Of a stretch of 64,000 bases of DNA, positions 13,840-25,064 are shown piece after piece. Numbering within the stretch: position 1 is the stretch's first letter; every line of letters begins with the position of its first letter. The stretch is from Hoplostethus atlanticus (Eukaryota > Chordata > Actinopteri > Trachichthyiformes > Trachichthyidae): NCBI GenBank assembly GCA_034670405.1, contig JAXDDX010000054.1, forward strand, positions 372,001 through 436,000. The letters are read 5' to 3'. Under the pieces are notes generated by a model. It was not told the DNA's origin, did not search any database, and saw nothing but the letters and a program-made list of their open reading frames with translations. The translations under genes were made by a program, and so were the position numbers.

Positions 13840-15019
13840 GGTGCGGGGTATCGCCCATATCAGCATGTTTCAATCAGTGTAAACAGAGGTTAGGTATATT
13901 TTTTCTGAAAAGCAGGCGGGTGGCATTTAGCTCCCATGCGGCGTCACCCGCAAGACCTTTCTCTTAATCTGAAAGGCCAAGTGATGAGCCAGCGTGAGGG
14001 GGGGGGACTGAGAGGGGGCGTGAGCGATGGGGTCCGGCTTATCGTTGGTGTCGGCCAGCAGCTGCCAGCCTCCATGCTGGGAGAGAGAGTTGCCTTTACT
14101 GGCAATCGTGGGGGGAAAAGGATTGGCCTCACTAGGGCATCCTGGGTTTGGGTGACATCACTGGTCCGGCTGATAAACTCAGCTCAGACCGCAATTTGAT
14201 AAATGTGCCATCGTAGATCACTATAGTAAAAGCGGTGTGAAATGTTCTCTTCACATGTCGGGGACGTGACAGCGTGTCCCAATAAGTGTCAGAATTCAAC
14301 AGTTGTGGGCGTCGGCCTCCACCAGGAAGGAGCACGTCGAGGCGCGATGTCTCCCTTTTCACACCCAGAATGAATCCAATCAATTTAATGCAATCATTTC
14401 CAACATTGAAGCATCATTACCGTAAAGGCAGATTGATTCACTGTCCGGGGCAAAAAAACGGTGGAGATACAAGGAGGAATAAAATCCCACAAACAGACAG
14501 CTCATTAATTTCCTCAGCCTAGCGCTCGGGCCTAGCGACCTGAGTTTTTTTTGCGGGGGGAGAATTTACTGCTTTGACAGACTAACCAAGCGCGCTCCTC
14601 CTAATTTGTATCATCTCGCATTTGTTTTTGTTTTGGCGTCATCTTTATTTTTTATTGCAAATTACAGAGTGCCCCGAGTAATCTGGTGGGTCCGCTGCAT
14701 GCTGATGAGCTTCACGCGGCGGCGGCGGCGGCTCGCTGTTCTGGGAATACCAGCCGGATGTTTATGATGATTGGAGCTTTTTCCCCCCTCAGTCAATGTT
14801 TTCTTCGTCTCCCTCTTTCTCACTTTGCCGCCCCTTCCTCTCTCTCTGCTCTCTCTCTCTCCCTTTTCTCTGATGAGTTTCCTGATCGTCGTAAATCTTC
14901 AGCCACTAGTCTCCCCAGACCGAGAGCTCCACTGGTACTGTAATCTACTGTACCCCCAGCTCCCTCCATGCTCCCCCTGCGCAGAGTGGGAACGTAAATT
15001 AGCCGCGACGTTAAAAAGC
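13840..15019. other. Intergenic block, CNE-like at 14520-14720
   Basis: No gene seen. Positions 14520-14720 combine AGCGCTCGGGCCTAGCGACC, an A/T-rich middle and a short GGC trinucleotide run (GCGGCGGCGGCGG) at about 14717-14731. The following 14800-14880 is CT-rich. Confidence 0.5.
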
Positions 15020-15185
15020 ACGGCGGCTGAGTGGTTAGCGCTTAGCGAGTTCGCATGTTGGTTTGGGGTTTGTCTACGTGACGGACTGGTGACCTTTCCC
15101 AGGGTGTTTCCCTCGCTAATGCATGCTGGGATACGCTCCAATGCCCAATGACCCTCAAAAGGTATGGAAAATGAAGAAAATGAAC
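15020..15185 (+). mobile_element. tRNA-derived SINE relic, internally deleted
   Basis: The segment begins with CACGGCGGCTGAGTGGTTAG, which matches the tRNA-related (A-box) head of a very common teleost SINE family. It ends with GGTGACCTTTCCCAGGGTGT, GCTGGGATACGCTCCAATG, GACCCTCAAAAGG and an A-rich GAAAATGAAGAAAATGAACG tail, matching the 3' part of the same family. The centre is much shorter than the consensus as I remember it, so head and tail are joined by an internal deletion (part of the usual GTTTGCATGTT motif survives at about 15051-15063). Family identity is from memory; the order head, motif, tail is visible in the sequence. Confidence 0.75.
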
Positions 15186-17009
15186 GAATTATCAAAACAA
15201 AATATGATATAAACCATATAAGCCTCAATGTGACCAATTACCAACAGTTTGATGCCTGAAGCGCTTCCTCGTAACCCACGGGTGTTTGCTTGGTGAAACT
15301 CTCTCCCATAAGGTGTGACGCTCTTCCCCCCCTGAACACCGACCCTCCTACATATGCATGATCGCTCAGGCAGCAGCTAGGGGTGGTGTTTAAAAACTCA
15401 ACACTAATGTCATTAAACCAATAGACCCGTTTTAAGTGGCGGGGACTAATCAAATGATTCCAAAAAAAAAGAACTTGTCAAGGTTATGTGGACAGATGCA
15501 ACACTAAATCAAATTTGACACCGTTTGCTTGCTCGGAGGGAGTTTGAAAAGCACTAAATAGAGTTCCCCCTCACACGCAGCTGGGATAATCACGGCCAAC
15601 TCATCTCCGAATCACATCCCTCCCGTCGCTTCAGTCCCCGCTTGCTCTGAAAATGCTCCTGTCTTGTTAAAAAGTTAAATAAAGTAAAATAACGTTTCGG
15701 TTCTAGCGGAGAAACGATGACATTTCTCCACCCAACATATAAAGGCTCTTCCCTTAGTGGCGAGTGTTAGAGCCAGTAGGAATAGTGTAAGGCACACATC
15801 TTTCTCTCTCTTCCTGGTTGGTAGCAGAGTCTCATTGTGTGTCCATGTGATTGGACTGAGTATGAGACGGAGGTTTGAACTGGGGCTTTGCCTCTTCCTC
15901 TTTTGTTTGCCATGGTGCTCACCTAGAGGTAGACAAAGACCTACCAATGTGATTGACTGCTACGACCTGCAGCCCTTCTATTCATGACAGCTTTGTAATA
16001 ATCCAACTATAATAAACTGACTGGAAGAAACCAGAGGAGAGGCGAGAGCTGGTCGCTCCAGGTGAAGCCAAAGCTCGGGCTGGCCTGCCCCAGACTGGTG
16101 AGCTCTGCATGAAACACCATACCTGCAGCCAGCATCCTTCCTGTTGTCACTACTATAACACAAGCTTAAACACTATCTCCCTTTCTGTCTTAACTTCTTA
16201 TTTCTTACCGTCTCTGTAATGCATGATCATGCTAGCGACAGAAATATTTGTTCCATATATTGCAGGGAGTCACGGCCCTGCTGCTTGATTGCTTCTAATG
16301 TTGACCGAGATATTTAAGCTACTGCTGCACCACACTGTCTGGATGAGACATGAGCCAAATGCCTAAAAATATAAGTAAATACGACACTCAAGTGTTCTGA
16401 TTTGTTAGATGGGTTTCTTTACTAAAGTTTTATTAGTCTTTTTTTTTTTTCTGTCACTATTTTAAATGGGAAGGTATAAGATTTAAATCAAATCCTCTCT
16501 AAAGCTTATCTTCGGCAATGATACAGTACCAGACCTGAATCTGCTGGGGGGTGTGGGGGGGAGGTATGGCTTGTCACACGCTATAGGTGACATCACCAAA
16601 TCAAGAAGGTGACACGGTTTTCAGATTAGCCCGCGAGATAAACTGTTTCTGAAATGCCAGTCTTTGGAAAAGCAAACAGTGGTACAGTTTGTCACGTGGG
16701 CGTCATCGGGGCTGAGAGTGTAAGCCGCAGTTTGTTTGAATAAGATACAAAGGGCCTGGTGCCGCGGTGCACGGCGCTCATGCATGTGTCGTGTGTGTGT
16801 GTGTGTGCGTGTTCAAGTGTGTGTGTCGCTGCACATGCACACATCCTTGGTATGCATAGAAATGTGACTGATGACTTTCATTAGCGGGAGTGAACAAGGA
16901 TTAGGCCCCCTTCGGTGTTGCCTGCTTTCACCTTTACTTTACTCTAATGATTTTCTCCCTTCCTCCTTACCTCAAGGTTGACCCTGTCAACTCCCACCCA
17001 GTGACTGAC
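15186..17009. other. Intergenic block without recognisable genes
   Basis: No gene seen. It includes a T run near 16440, a G-rich stretch at 16544-16565, and short GT arrays at 16791-16808. The remainder is ordinary non-coding DNA. Confidence 0.6.
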
Positions 17010-17110
17010 TCTTTCTTTCTTTCCTTCTTTCTCCTTCTTTCTCCTTCATTCTTTCCTTCTTTCTTCTCTCTTTCTCCTTCTTTCTCCTTCTTTCTTTCTC
17101 CTTCTTTCTC

Positions 17111-17144
<34 letters not shown>

Positions 17145-17338
17145 CCTTTCTCCTTCATTCTTTCCTTCTTTCTCCTTTCTTTCTCTTTCTTTCTCCTTCT
17201 TTCTCCTTTCTTTCTTTCTCCTTTTTCCTTCTTTTTGCTTTCTCTTTCTTTCTTTCTTGCTCCTTCTTGCTCCTTCTTTTTTCTCCTTTCTTTCTTTCTT
17301 TTTCTCTTTCTTTCTTTTCTTTCTTTGTTTTCTTCCTT
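17010..17338. repeat. Polypyrimidine tract, (TTTC)n/(TTCTCC)n
   Basis: About 330 bases consist almost only of C and T on the plus strand, built from TTTC and TTCTTTCTCC units with many mirror-symmetric stretches (for example around 17110-17144). Such tracts can adopt triplex (H-DNA) structure. The Phe/Ser-rich and Lys/Glu-rich open frames across it are artefacts of composition. Confidence 0.95.
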
Positions 17339-17388
17339 AGACACACATACAGACACGCGTAACATTTTTCTTACCAACTTATACATCC

Positions 17389-17392
<4 letters not shown>

Positions 17393-17425
<33 letters not shown>
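17393..17425. repeat. (CA)n microsatellite
   Basis: An uninterrupted CA array about 55 bases downstream of the polypyrimidine tract. Confidence 0.95.
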
Positions 17426-17427
<2 letters not shown>

Positions 17428-18072
17428 ACACATTTAGCAGGGGTCCAAACAAGGCCTGCTGTGCGTGTGTGTGTTTCTGTTAGGTAAACAAAGCCCGGCT
17501 CCTTTTATTATCAATGAAGCATAACCGAATCAATTTATAAACAGCCTTATCTGCTCACAAGAATGCCGGTAGCCCGGGAGCGATTAACTCCGCCGGCGGT
17601 TAACTCTTTGCATACAAAACCACCGGCACTAAGCTATTTAAGTGATAGGAAAAAGGTGGGAACGCTGCGGTGGGGGTGAGGACTGAACTTCATTTGTCCT
17701 TTCAAGTGTTTCTGTACACATGCTTCCTGTTTGTGTGTGCAGGTGTGTGTGTGTGTGTGTGTCTGCACATGTGTGAAAATTCAGGCTGATGCCGAGTAGG
17801 GGAATGCGAAGAGGCATATGCTGAGAGAGAGAGAGAGAGAGAGAGAGGGGGAAAGGGAAGAGTGAGCAAGAGTAGGGAGGGGGGGTGGGAGTGAATTTTG
17901 ACATGTCATTTCTGAAATTGAGTTTTGATAACTGACAATTTGTTCAGCTAGTGAAATGTCAAGAGTCCAAAAAGATTGATGAAGTGCATAATAGATGTCT
18001 CAGATTGACTCTCCGCTGTGGGCATGAGTCCCACGCACGCATCAGACCCCCGAAACGATACAGAAATGAGAT

Positions 18073-18103
<31 letters not shown>

Positions 18104-18295
18104 ACACACACTTGACTGGCGGAGAGCACCTCTGATATGGAAAACTGCTCCACGTCAATTTAGCTTGGGTAGATGTGATTTCTGCCTGAACACGGAAGTG
18201 TCATTCAAATATGATGGTGGCCACTGACTGAGGGCTGGTAGATTGATATGGGGGGAGTAGAGCTGCTGAAACGGTCTATCCTGCTCTCTCAACAG
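17426..18295. other. Intergenic block with dinucleotide repeats
   Basis: It contains a (GT)n array near 17741-17762, a (GA)n array at 17824-17849 and (CA)n arrays at 18073-18112. No gene was seen. Confidence 0.7.
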
Positions 18296-18464
18296 GACCA
18301 CATTAAGGTATCATTTTCTGATTACTCAAATACTGATCTGCCATCGGATTTGAAGTTTGAAAACTGCTTATGTCTTGAATCTAGACTGCGGACCAGGATG
18401 CTGGAGGATCTCAAGATCTCGCGGTCTGGCTCACGAGAGGATCTGACTTTCTCAACAACTTTAG
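18296..18464 (+). other. Candidate orphan exon (unproven)
   Basis: A 169-base stretch is open in one frame, bounded on the left by CTGCTCTCTCAACAG (a good acceptor) and on the right by TTAG/GTAAAA (a plausible donor). It would start in phase 0 and end in phase 1. The 56-residue translation is compositionally normal, with a polar, basic SRSGSREDL segment near its end, but I do not recognise the protein. No partner exons were found nearby. A 56-codon open stretch between splice-like sites can arise by chance in a window this size, so this is only a candidate. Confidence 0.2.
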
Positions 18465-18689
18465 GTAAAAGCGAAATACATGTATTGTTTTTTTGTTTTT
18501 TTTAAATGATGGGGTTTCTTAAGTAGGGGTTGAACCACCATGGTCTTAAAGCTGGACAGGTTAACCCAGAGGTCAGGGAGCTGTAGATGAAATGCCAGGG
18601 CCCACCGTGTTGAAACATCATTGAGACGGTTGAGTGGGAACAATACCAAGAAGACCTCATGTAGGAGATGTTAGAGTCTTTAATCATTT

Positions 18690-18905
18690 AAGTCATTTAA
18701 TCTCACATTTAGTCTTGAAAATCTTAAAACAAGTTAAAAAAAAGTTGGCCAATTCCACTTTCAATGCAGTTTTACTCATTTAATTTCATTTTTTTAAATG
18801 TCTTGAAACAAGCAAGAATAAACCAGATGACTCCACTTTCTTTTTTGCTTGTTTTAAGAAAAATACAATTTTAAGAAACTATTTCAGATTGTATTTTTGC
18901 AGTGA
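18690..18905. mobile_element. Possible non-autonomous DNA transposon end
   Basis: The stretch consists of A/T-rich motifs of the type CTTGAAACAAGCAAGAATAA and TTGTTTTAAGAAAAATAC and ends in TTTTTGCAGTG. Fish genomes carry many short elements with CACTGCAAAAA ends and this AAACAAG-rich interior. I cannot find the matching opposite terminus, so it would be truncated. Confidence 0.35.
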
Positions 18906-20221
18906 AGCGGGCCTGTGGGAAGGGAGCAGGATGATTTGTTGCCCTCGGCCACAGATCTGCCCCCCAGGACCTCTTCTCTTTTTCTGTCTGTTTTTATGGT
19001 GCCAGTCAGTCGTCATGCTGAAAGCCTCTCATGTTATGCTCATGCAAAGCCACACCTATATGACAATGTTAGACTGTCGGCGGTGTTTCATCGGGTAAGC
19101 ATCAGAGGAGGAGTGGCCCCCGAGCCCTTTCAACACATGTATCACTGCAGACAACGTTGAATTTCAAAAATCAACTATTGATTCGGGTCGACAGCAAATC
19201 TTGAAATGTCTTCCATTTCAACGTGGGTGGACAGGGGTAGATTTGAAAACTTGGAGAGGAAGCAAAGAGGTAGGAGGCTTTTTTTTTTTTCCAAACACGA
19301 AAGATGAAGCAAGCTCGCAGCAACAACTCGGCGCAGCTCAACATCCCTTCGCTCTCAGGAACGAGCGAAGACGTCCTTGCCCTCCGTATTTGTCTAGCTC
19401 AAGGGTGCGACTTACAAAGGTCACGCGTGTCATTAAAATGAAGGCATCAATAGATGAGATATTTTCACAAAGGTGACACTCTACCGTTCCAGTGTAATTA
19501 GCCTCATTTTTATAGCGAGCGGGTCACTTAAAAGTCAATTCCAATGATCACGCCAATGAATCTTTACACCAGGTGATATTAAACCCGTTATGACGTGGCT
19601 TACGAATTCCCAGCGACACAACACGGCCAGCCTCGGTAATACCTCACTTTAGGAAGAGGTCCAACTTTCCCTGTTATCTTTGGGTGTCCTCTGCGAGTTG
19701 CGCGGATGTAGCGCTCCAATAAGCCTTAAGGATATTGGGAGCTATCCAGCAAATACATCTGACATAACAAAGGAGGTTTGAAGAGCAAAGGCAAATGGCC
19801 CTGACGGCACCGAAGGCATAACTTTTTTTTTTTTTTTTATGCTTTTCTTCCAGAAGTTATTGAGTCTTATGTGCGTATACGTCATCGTAAAAGTACGTTT
19901 TTAGTTTCATTCTTGTAACCAGACACGTCGCCGCAGGAATCGTACATCATCACATCAACATAAGAAGGTCTTAACATCGCGTCACATGTCGGCATCACAA
20001 AACTTCTGCTGCTGCATTTCATCCATCAAGGCAAATAGTCAATTTTTGGCAATCTTAACACCACAGCTAGAGGTTTTACACTTCCAATGACAAGATAGAT
20101 GATGGTGAAACTATACACTTGGCTGATATTCACCTGGGGTTACTGTGAGTGATCCAGTAGTTTTTGCATCATGTCAGTATGTGGGGGCTGCATCAGCTAT
20201 CTGCAGCCATTGAGGCTTTTG
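18906..20221. other. Intergenic block, CNE-like near 19480-19800
   Basis: No gene seen. Positions 19480-19800 are complex, motif-dense sequence (TTAGCCTCATTTTTATAGCG, ATGACGTGGC, GTTGCGCGGATGTAGCGC). A T run at 19822-19838 ends the block. Confidence 0.45.
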
Positions 20222-20277
20222 TAGTGCAATGGGTAAAGCCCCTGCCTCTAATGTGTGTAATTCCCCAGACTAAATCC
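20222..20277 (+). repeat. Degenerate tRNA-like segment (SINE head or tRNA relic)
   Basis: TAGTGCAATGGG resembles an RNA polymerase III A box (TRGCNNARYNGG). About 34 bases later, AGACTAAATCC is in the position of a B box (GGTTCRANTCC) but is degenerate. CCTGCCTCTAATG between them looks like a tRNA anticodon arm. The acceptor stem is not recognisable, so this is a relic and not a functional tRNA. Confidence 0.4.
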
Positions 20278-23200
20278 TTGAAAAGTCAAGATTTTATTCT
20301 GAAAATATAATTGCTTTTTTGTTTATGTTGGTGGTTGTTTGCCAAATGGTGATTGGTGACTGAGCTTCACAGTTTAGCCACCATTAAATCAAGTTATCAA
20401 TGAGCCTAACACATCAAGAACGTTGGTTAGTAAGAGCTCAGCTTCCCTGCAGGGCCTTCCTGCAGCCCCTTGATTCGTTCTACTGTATGCAGTGTGTATC
20501 CCCCCTGTGCGAAGACGCCATTAGAGTGTAGAGCGGAGTAGCTTGTGCAACTCCTCTTATCTGCCAATGATGCCTCTGATGGCTCCTGATTGAAATGCCA
20601 GCTCTGAAGTTCTGTGCTCAGCCACACGTGTAAACGCAGCAACAGAATGTAACTTATTCCCTCAAAGGCGCTTGTTTTCTCTCCTCTCCCCCGCCCCCGC
20701 CGGCAACCGGAGATTAGTTGGTTCAAATTCCGTTCGGCTTTTCTTTTTTTCTTTTTTTTTTTGAAGAAAGCCGTTTTCGGCGGGGAGATGCGCGTGAAAA
20801 ATTGGCAAGCAAGCATTAATATGTATAATTAATTTTGTTGTTATCCACATATTTGAGCAACAGAGGGAGAGGCGCAGACTGAATTTGGAGCCCATACTCG
20901 GGGAACTCAGGGCCAGCATGTGGATCATTTTTAACATTTACATTCCAATTCAATTTGCTCAACTGGAATTATCTGGCTCCCCTTCTTGGTGGAGATTAAT
21001 TCAGTTTCCTTGTTGTTCATTTCTAAGTTTAATAACATAACCCAAAGGTATTTCTTTCTTCTTTTTTTTTTCAGTGAACACGCCGAAATTCTGCGAGCAT
21101 TTCCAGCCGTTATTTTTGTCTGTCTTTGGAGATTTCTATTTTTTTGCATTCCCTATACACTAATACATTATATTATACATTATATGATACATTAAGCTTA
21201 TCAATAACTTCACATCTTGGCCAGCAGCCAAAACTTGGCAAGATAATCAACCTCTGTAGGAAGAAAAATAGATGTTCAGCAGCTCATGATCACACATGTA
21301 TGAGCAGACAGACAGACACACAGACACACAGACACACACACACACTTAGATGAGAGGGCTCTAACACACACAGGCTCCCAGAAGAGGGAAATCACAGGAC
21401 AAATTACCAAGAGCAACTTGTGCATCTGCTGTTCCTTGTCTTCTCAATCAAGACCAATTTGACACCTGCGCGGCGGCGTCGTACTCCGGCGCCGTGGAGG
21501 AATTCACCGCGCACGTGGGGGGAAACCCGGGCTTTCCAGGTGTTTTCTGCGGCCCTCGGTGCCAGCCGCCGCTCGTCTCATAGGTGGCTTGAAGCACGCC
21601 GAGGTCGCAGTTACCTTCTCCCGCCACCCCCTCGTTAGGATAATTAAACCTTTTCAGCCCGCCGCGCACAAATGGAGAATTTCGCCAACCCCTCCAACTT
21701 CTAGAGATGCTCTGCAAATTGCCACTGATTCACCACCTGATTGTGCTATGATTATGTTGTCACTGGATGCTGTGATTATGATGGCCCATAATTGCTGGTG
21801 TGCATTAGCTGCTGCCAACGCCCCCCTGATTTATCTGTCTATCTGTCTGCCTATTTATCTATCTACCTCTCTGTTTATCAGTCGGTCTCCTTTTTCTTTT
21901 TTTTCTCTCTGTCTCAATCTCTTTTTCTCTCTCCCTCCTTCACCGGTGTGAGAGAAGCACACAGTGTTTCTAGTTCTAGGTAGAGTTAGGTGATACTACT
22001 CCTCTTACTGAGATCTGTTCCAGCCAGACTACACCTTTTTTCTGATTGCAGCATCTTTTTTCTGACGCTGTATGAAAATGACACTTCAGAAGTCGACACT
22101 TGATGTCCATTGAACTGATGACAGACAATCCCATCCATTGATTCTAATTATAGCCACAGATCAGTCATTTGATCGGTGTTGGGTCTTAACCTGCCCGGGG
22201 CCGTTATTAAAGTATCTCCCGCTCTGGTTTTGTTGTTTTATTCAGTTTTATGAACGAGGTTCCACAGTGGTGGCTGAGAAAATCACATATTCACAAGCAG
22301 CATACATCTCCCCGGGACTCCTGGGATATTTAATTATGCAGCCAAGGTGTGTGTGTGTGTGAGTATGTAAGTGTATATGTGTGACAGCAAGGAATGAATG
22401 AATTTAAGAGAAAAAAAATCCACGTTGTGCATTTGATGAAAATGCTGCTGTCTAGGGGGTTGGGAGCACATAGGCAAGATGTCATCTACTCTCAGCTGGT
22501 AAAGCAATGTTACAGCACGTGATCTGAGTAATGGTATGGCGTCTCTTCATTGAGAGTAGCTTATCTTTGATGTAGCTTTTCCTTCTCTGTCAGTGAGCCC
22601 AGTCCGTTTTGTCTCCTTCCATTTTCAAACCTGTCTTCCCAGGTAACCAAGCTGGCAGTCCTCTGAATCCACTTTCCATAGCTATTCCTCCACCAATCTG
22701 GTGTTTTGCTCTTAGATTAACAAAAAATGCACAAGATGCAGTAAACTCACTCAAGCACATGTAAAGCACAAATACTCCAGTAGCCCCACTGATCATTAGA
22801 GAACATCTTAAACGAGCTACCACTTTCTAGTAGGCTTGTGCTCATGAGGCAGAGAATATGTGTAAGAAGTGCCGTTAGATAGATGAGATGAAGGCAAGGC
22901 AATGCTCACAAGGTGTTTTTTCTTTTTCTTTTTCTTTTTCTTCTCCTCCTCTACCTCATTACCTTGGTTCACAAACAACAATGTTCTTTCCACTACAGGA
23001 AAACATTTGAACAATTTAGTCATGCTGGAGGCCTGTACAAAATCAATATAGGCCAGGGTCAATAGACGAGCGATGCACCCTCTGTAAAGAGGGTCAGAGA
23101 GAGGGAGAAAAAAGTGTGTGTGTGTGTGTGTCTTGTATTGTTTTACAAGATGTACTAACACACCTGCCCTCCGCATGGCACAGGGTTCTCATTTTCACAA

Positions 23201-23858
23201 ATGGCATCAAGTCACCTGCGGCAAGCCGACAGAATGTGTCACGTCTTGGCGCGGCAGAGTCATTTGTTTGGGGCGGTAAAACAGGGAAGTGTTTATTTGG
23301 GCTCGTTGGACTGTCAGTGTCCGCTGTCAGAGTGACGCTTCGCCTGTCAGCATTTGAACAAATGTGGACTCATTTGCATCCCATTAATCCCACCACCTCT
23401 GCCAGCTCCTCTAGAAGAATCCTCTTTTTTTTCCCTCCTCCTCCTCCTCTCTGAACCCCCCCTCACTTTCATGCCACGTTATTGTCTTAAACCAAGTTCA
23501 TTAAGGAGAACACTTTCTTGAAGTCTAAAAATCACTCTAGCCGGTCTTAGTGAATGACTGATGGATGTGTGTTTTTCCTCCTTTTTCAGGTCTGGAGTGC
23601 TTGATTAAAAAGGCATGACTCGGACCCTTGATGAGCATATGGATTAAAAGCGCTCAGTGATTGCCTGGCCATTCCCCCCACTCTAATTGAAAGCCTAATG
23701 TGCACCCACCACATATTAATTAAAACCAGAGGTTATAGGCCCTCGGGGCACACCATTTAGGTCTCTCATTAAAATTTAATAACCTCAGTTAATTATTATT
23801 ATCGTGTTGTGAATCACGTCAGCGGATAAATAAGACAATGGAACTGTCTCGCTACAAA
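20278..23858. other. Intergenic block with CNE-like segments
   Basis: No gene seen. A G/C-rich, non-repetitive block lies at 21460-21760 and is followed by CT/TATC-rich simple sequence (21830-21940). Positions 23570-23830 are the most enhancer-like stretch in this part: many ATTA/TAAT cores (CTCTAATTG, ATTAATTAAAACC, GTTAATTATTATTATCG) in complex sequence. A/T-rich repeats occur around 21150-21195. Confidence 0.5.
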
Positions 23859-23879
23859 CCCCCCCCCCCCCCCCCCCCC
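23859..23879. repeat. Poly(C) run
   Basis: Twenty-one consecutive C residues, directly after the CNE-like block. Long C/G homopolymers are unstable and hard to sequence, so the true length is uncertain. Confidence 0.9.
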
Positions 23880-25064
23880 TAATAGGGAGAGGAGTAACTT
23901 AGGATGTATGCAGCAATCTGTTTGGCATTTCAGCCTGCTTTTTAATCACAGAGCAACTAATGTTTGTTTGCATTGCTAGTCTTACCACAGCGGTCATAAT
24001 GCATTCAGCTCGTAATCAATGACACAAACTAGGGGATTAAATGGGGAAGTCAATCCATTATAGGATGGGGGGGAAAGCAGTCCTCACACCACCGTGCACT
24101 GCTCTGTTTACCGGAGACACACAGATGTCTTTTTTCTTTTTTTTCATTCAATAAACCACATTAGCCACATTATGCCACTGAAAAGGGGTGGTTGACAAAA
24201 TGTGGATGTAGAGTTAGTCGTATCACCTTGTGTAAAGGTGTCCATGTTGTTTTTAGACTGTTTTTATATGGCAGTCCAAGAATGCTATGGTCCAAGATTG
24301 GCACTCGATGGAGAAACCTGTTTGGTTTATTTGAAAATCCATCATGGAGGCCAATGAAATTTGGAGACTAAGTTCATCAAAATAGATATATGTACCAAGT
24401 TTTACAGTTACCATGATGTGGGAGTTCAGTTTTTATCTTTAATATTTTTGTTTCATGACAGAGATGATGTGTTGCTCAACAGACACCCACACAAAAAACA
24501 CAGCACATGCATGCAATCCAACATGGCAGCCACGTGGGATGCGATAAGAACATGATATTCCTTTCAGAGGACACTGCCGCTGATGGCATCTTACCCCCAG
24601 AAACACGTCGTTGTCCACGATGGGGAGAATCCTAAATGGTCATGACTGTGCACTGTAACCACTGAGAACCAGCCCGAATAGATAGATTTTCCCAAATCAC
24701 TGAGCTTGATGTTTGATGTTGTTTTATTAATGTAGGTTCCAGAATTATGTCGAGGCAAGCCCGGAGTAGTTTTTCGAATTCTGTGGGAATCTGCATTGGA
24801 TCTTGGTGGGAAAAAAGCCTCTTTTCACCCCAGTTATTTTATTCCTCTTCCACCTGAGCGTAACCTATGGCGGGGCGCCTAGATGATTTCCATGCCTATA
24901 TATTTGATTAATGACATGCCAGCGTCACTGTCAAGTCCAATGCCATTCAGCACTGCCAGCTACAAAAGAATGCTATCACCCTTCAACGGATAGGAAATGG
25001 AGGAAGGGGGAATGTTGTTAGTCAATGTGTTCTCATACAACATTCAGTATATCGAAAAAATTAT
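23880..25064. other. Intergenic block without recognisable genes
   Basis: No gene seen. Positions 23890-24110 continue the CNE-like texture. Positions 24190-24560 are A/T-rich and could be repeat-derived, but I cannot name a family. The last ~60 bases (TGTTCTCATACAACATTCAG onward) may be the left flank of the repeat element that contains the minisatellite. Confidence 0.5.

Noticed and set aside
16947-17483. Longest open frames in the window (Phe/Ser-rich plus strand, Lys/Glu-rich minus strand)
   Set aside because: They are translations of the polypyrimidine tract and CA repeat. Both strands are open because of composition, with no domain or splice context.
20222-20277. Functional tRNA gene
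   Set aside because: The B box is degenerate and no acceptor stem can be formed with the flanks.
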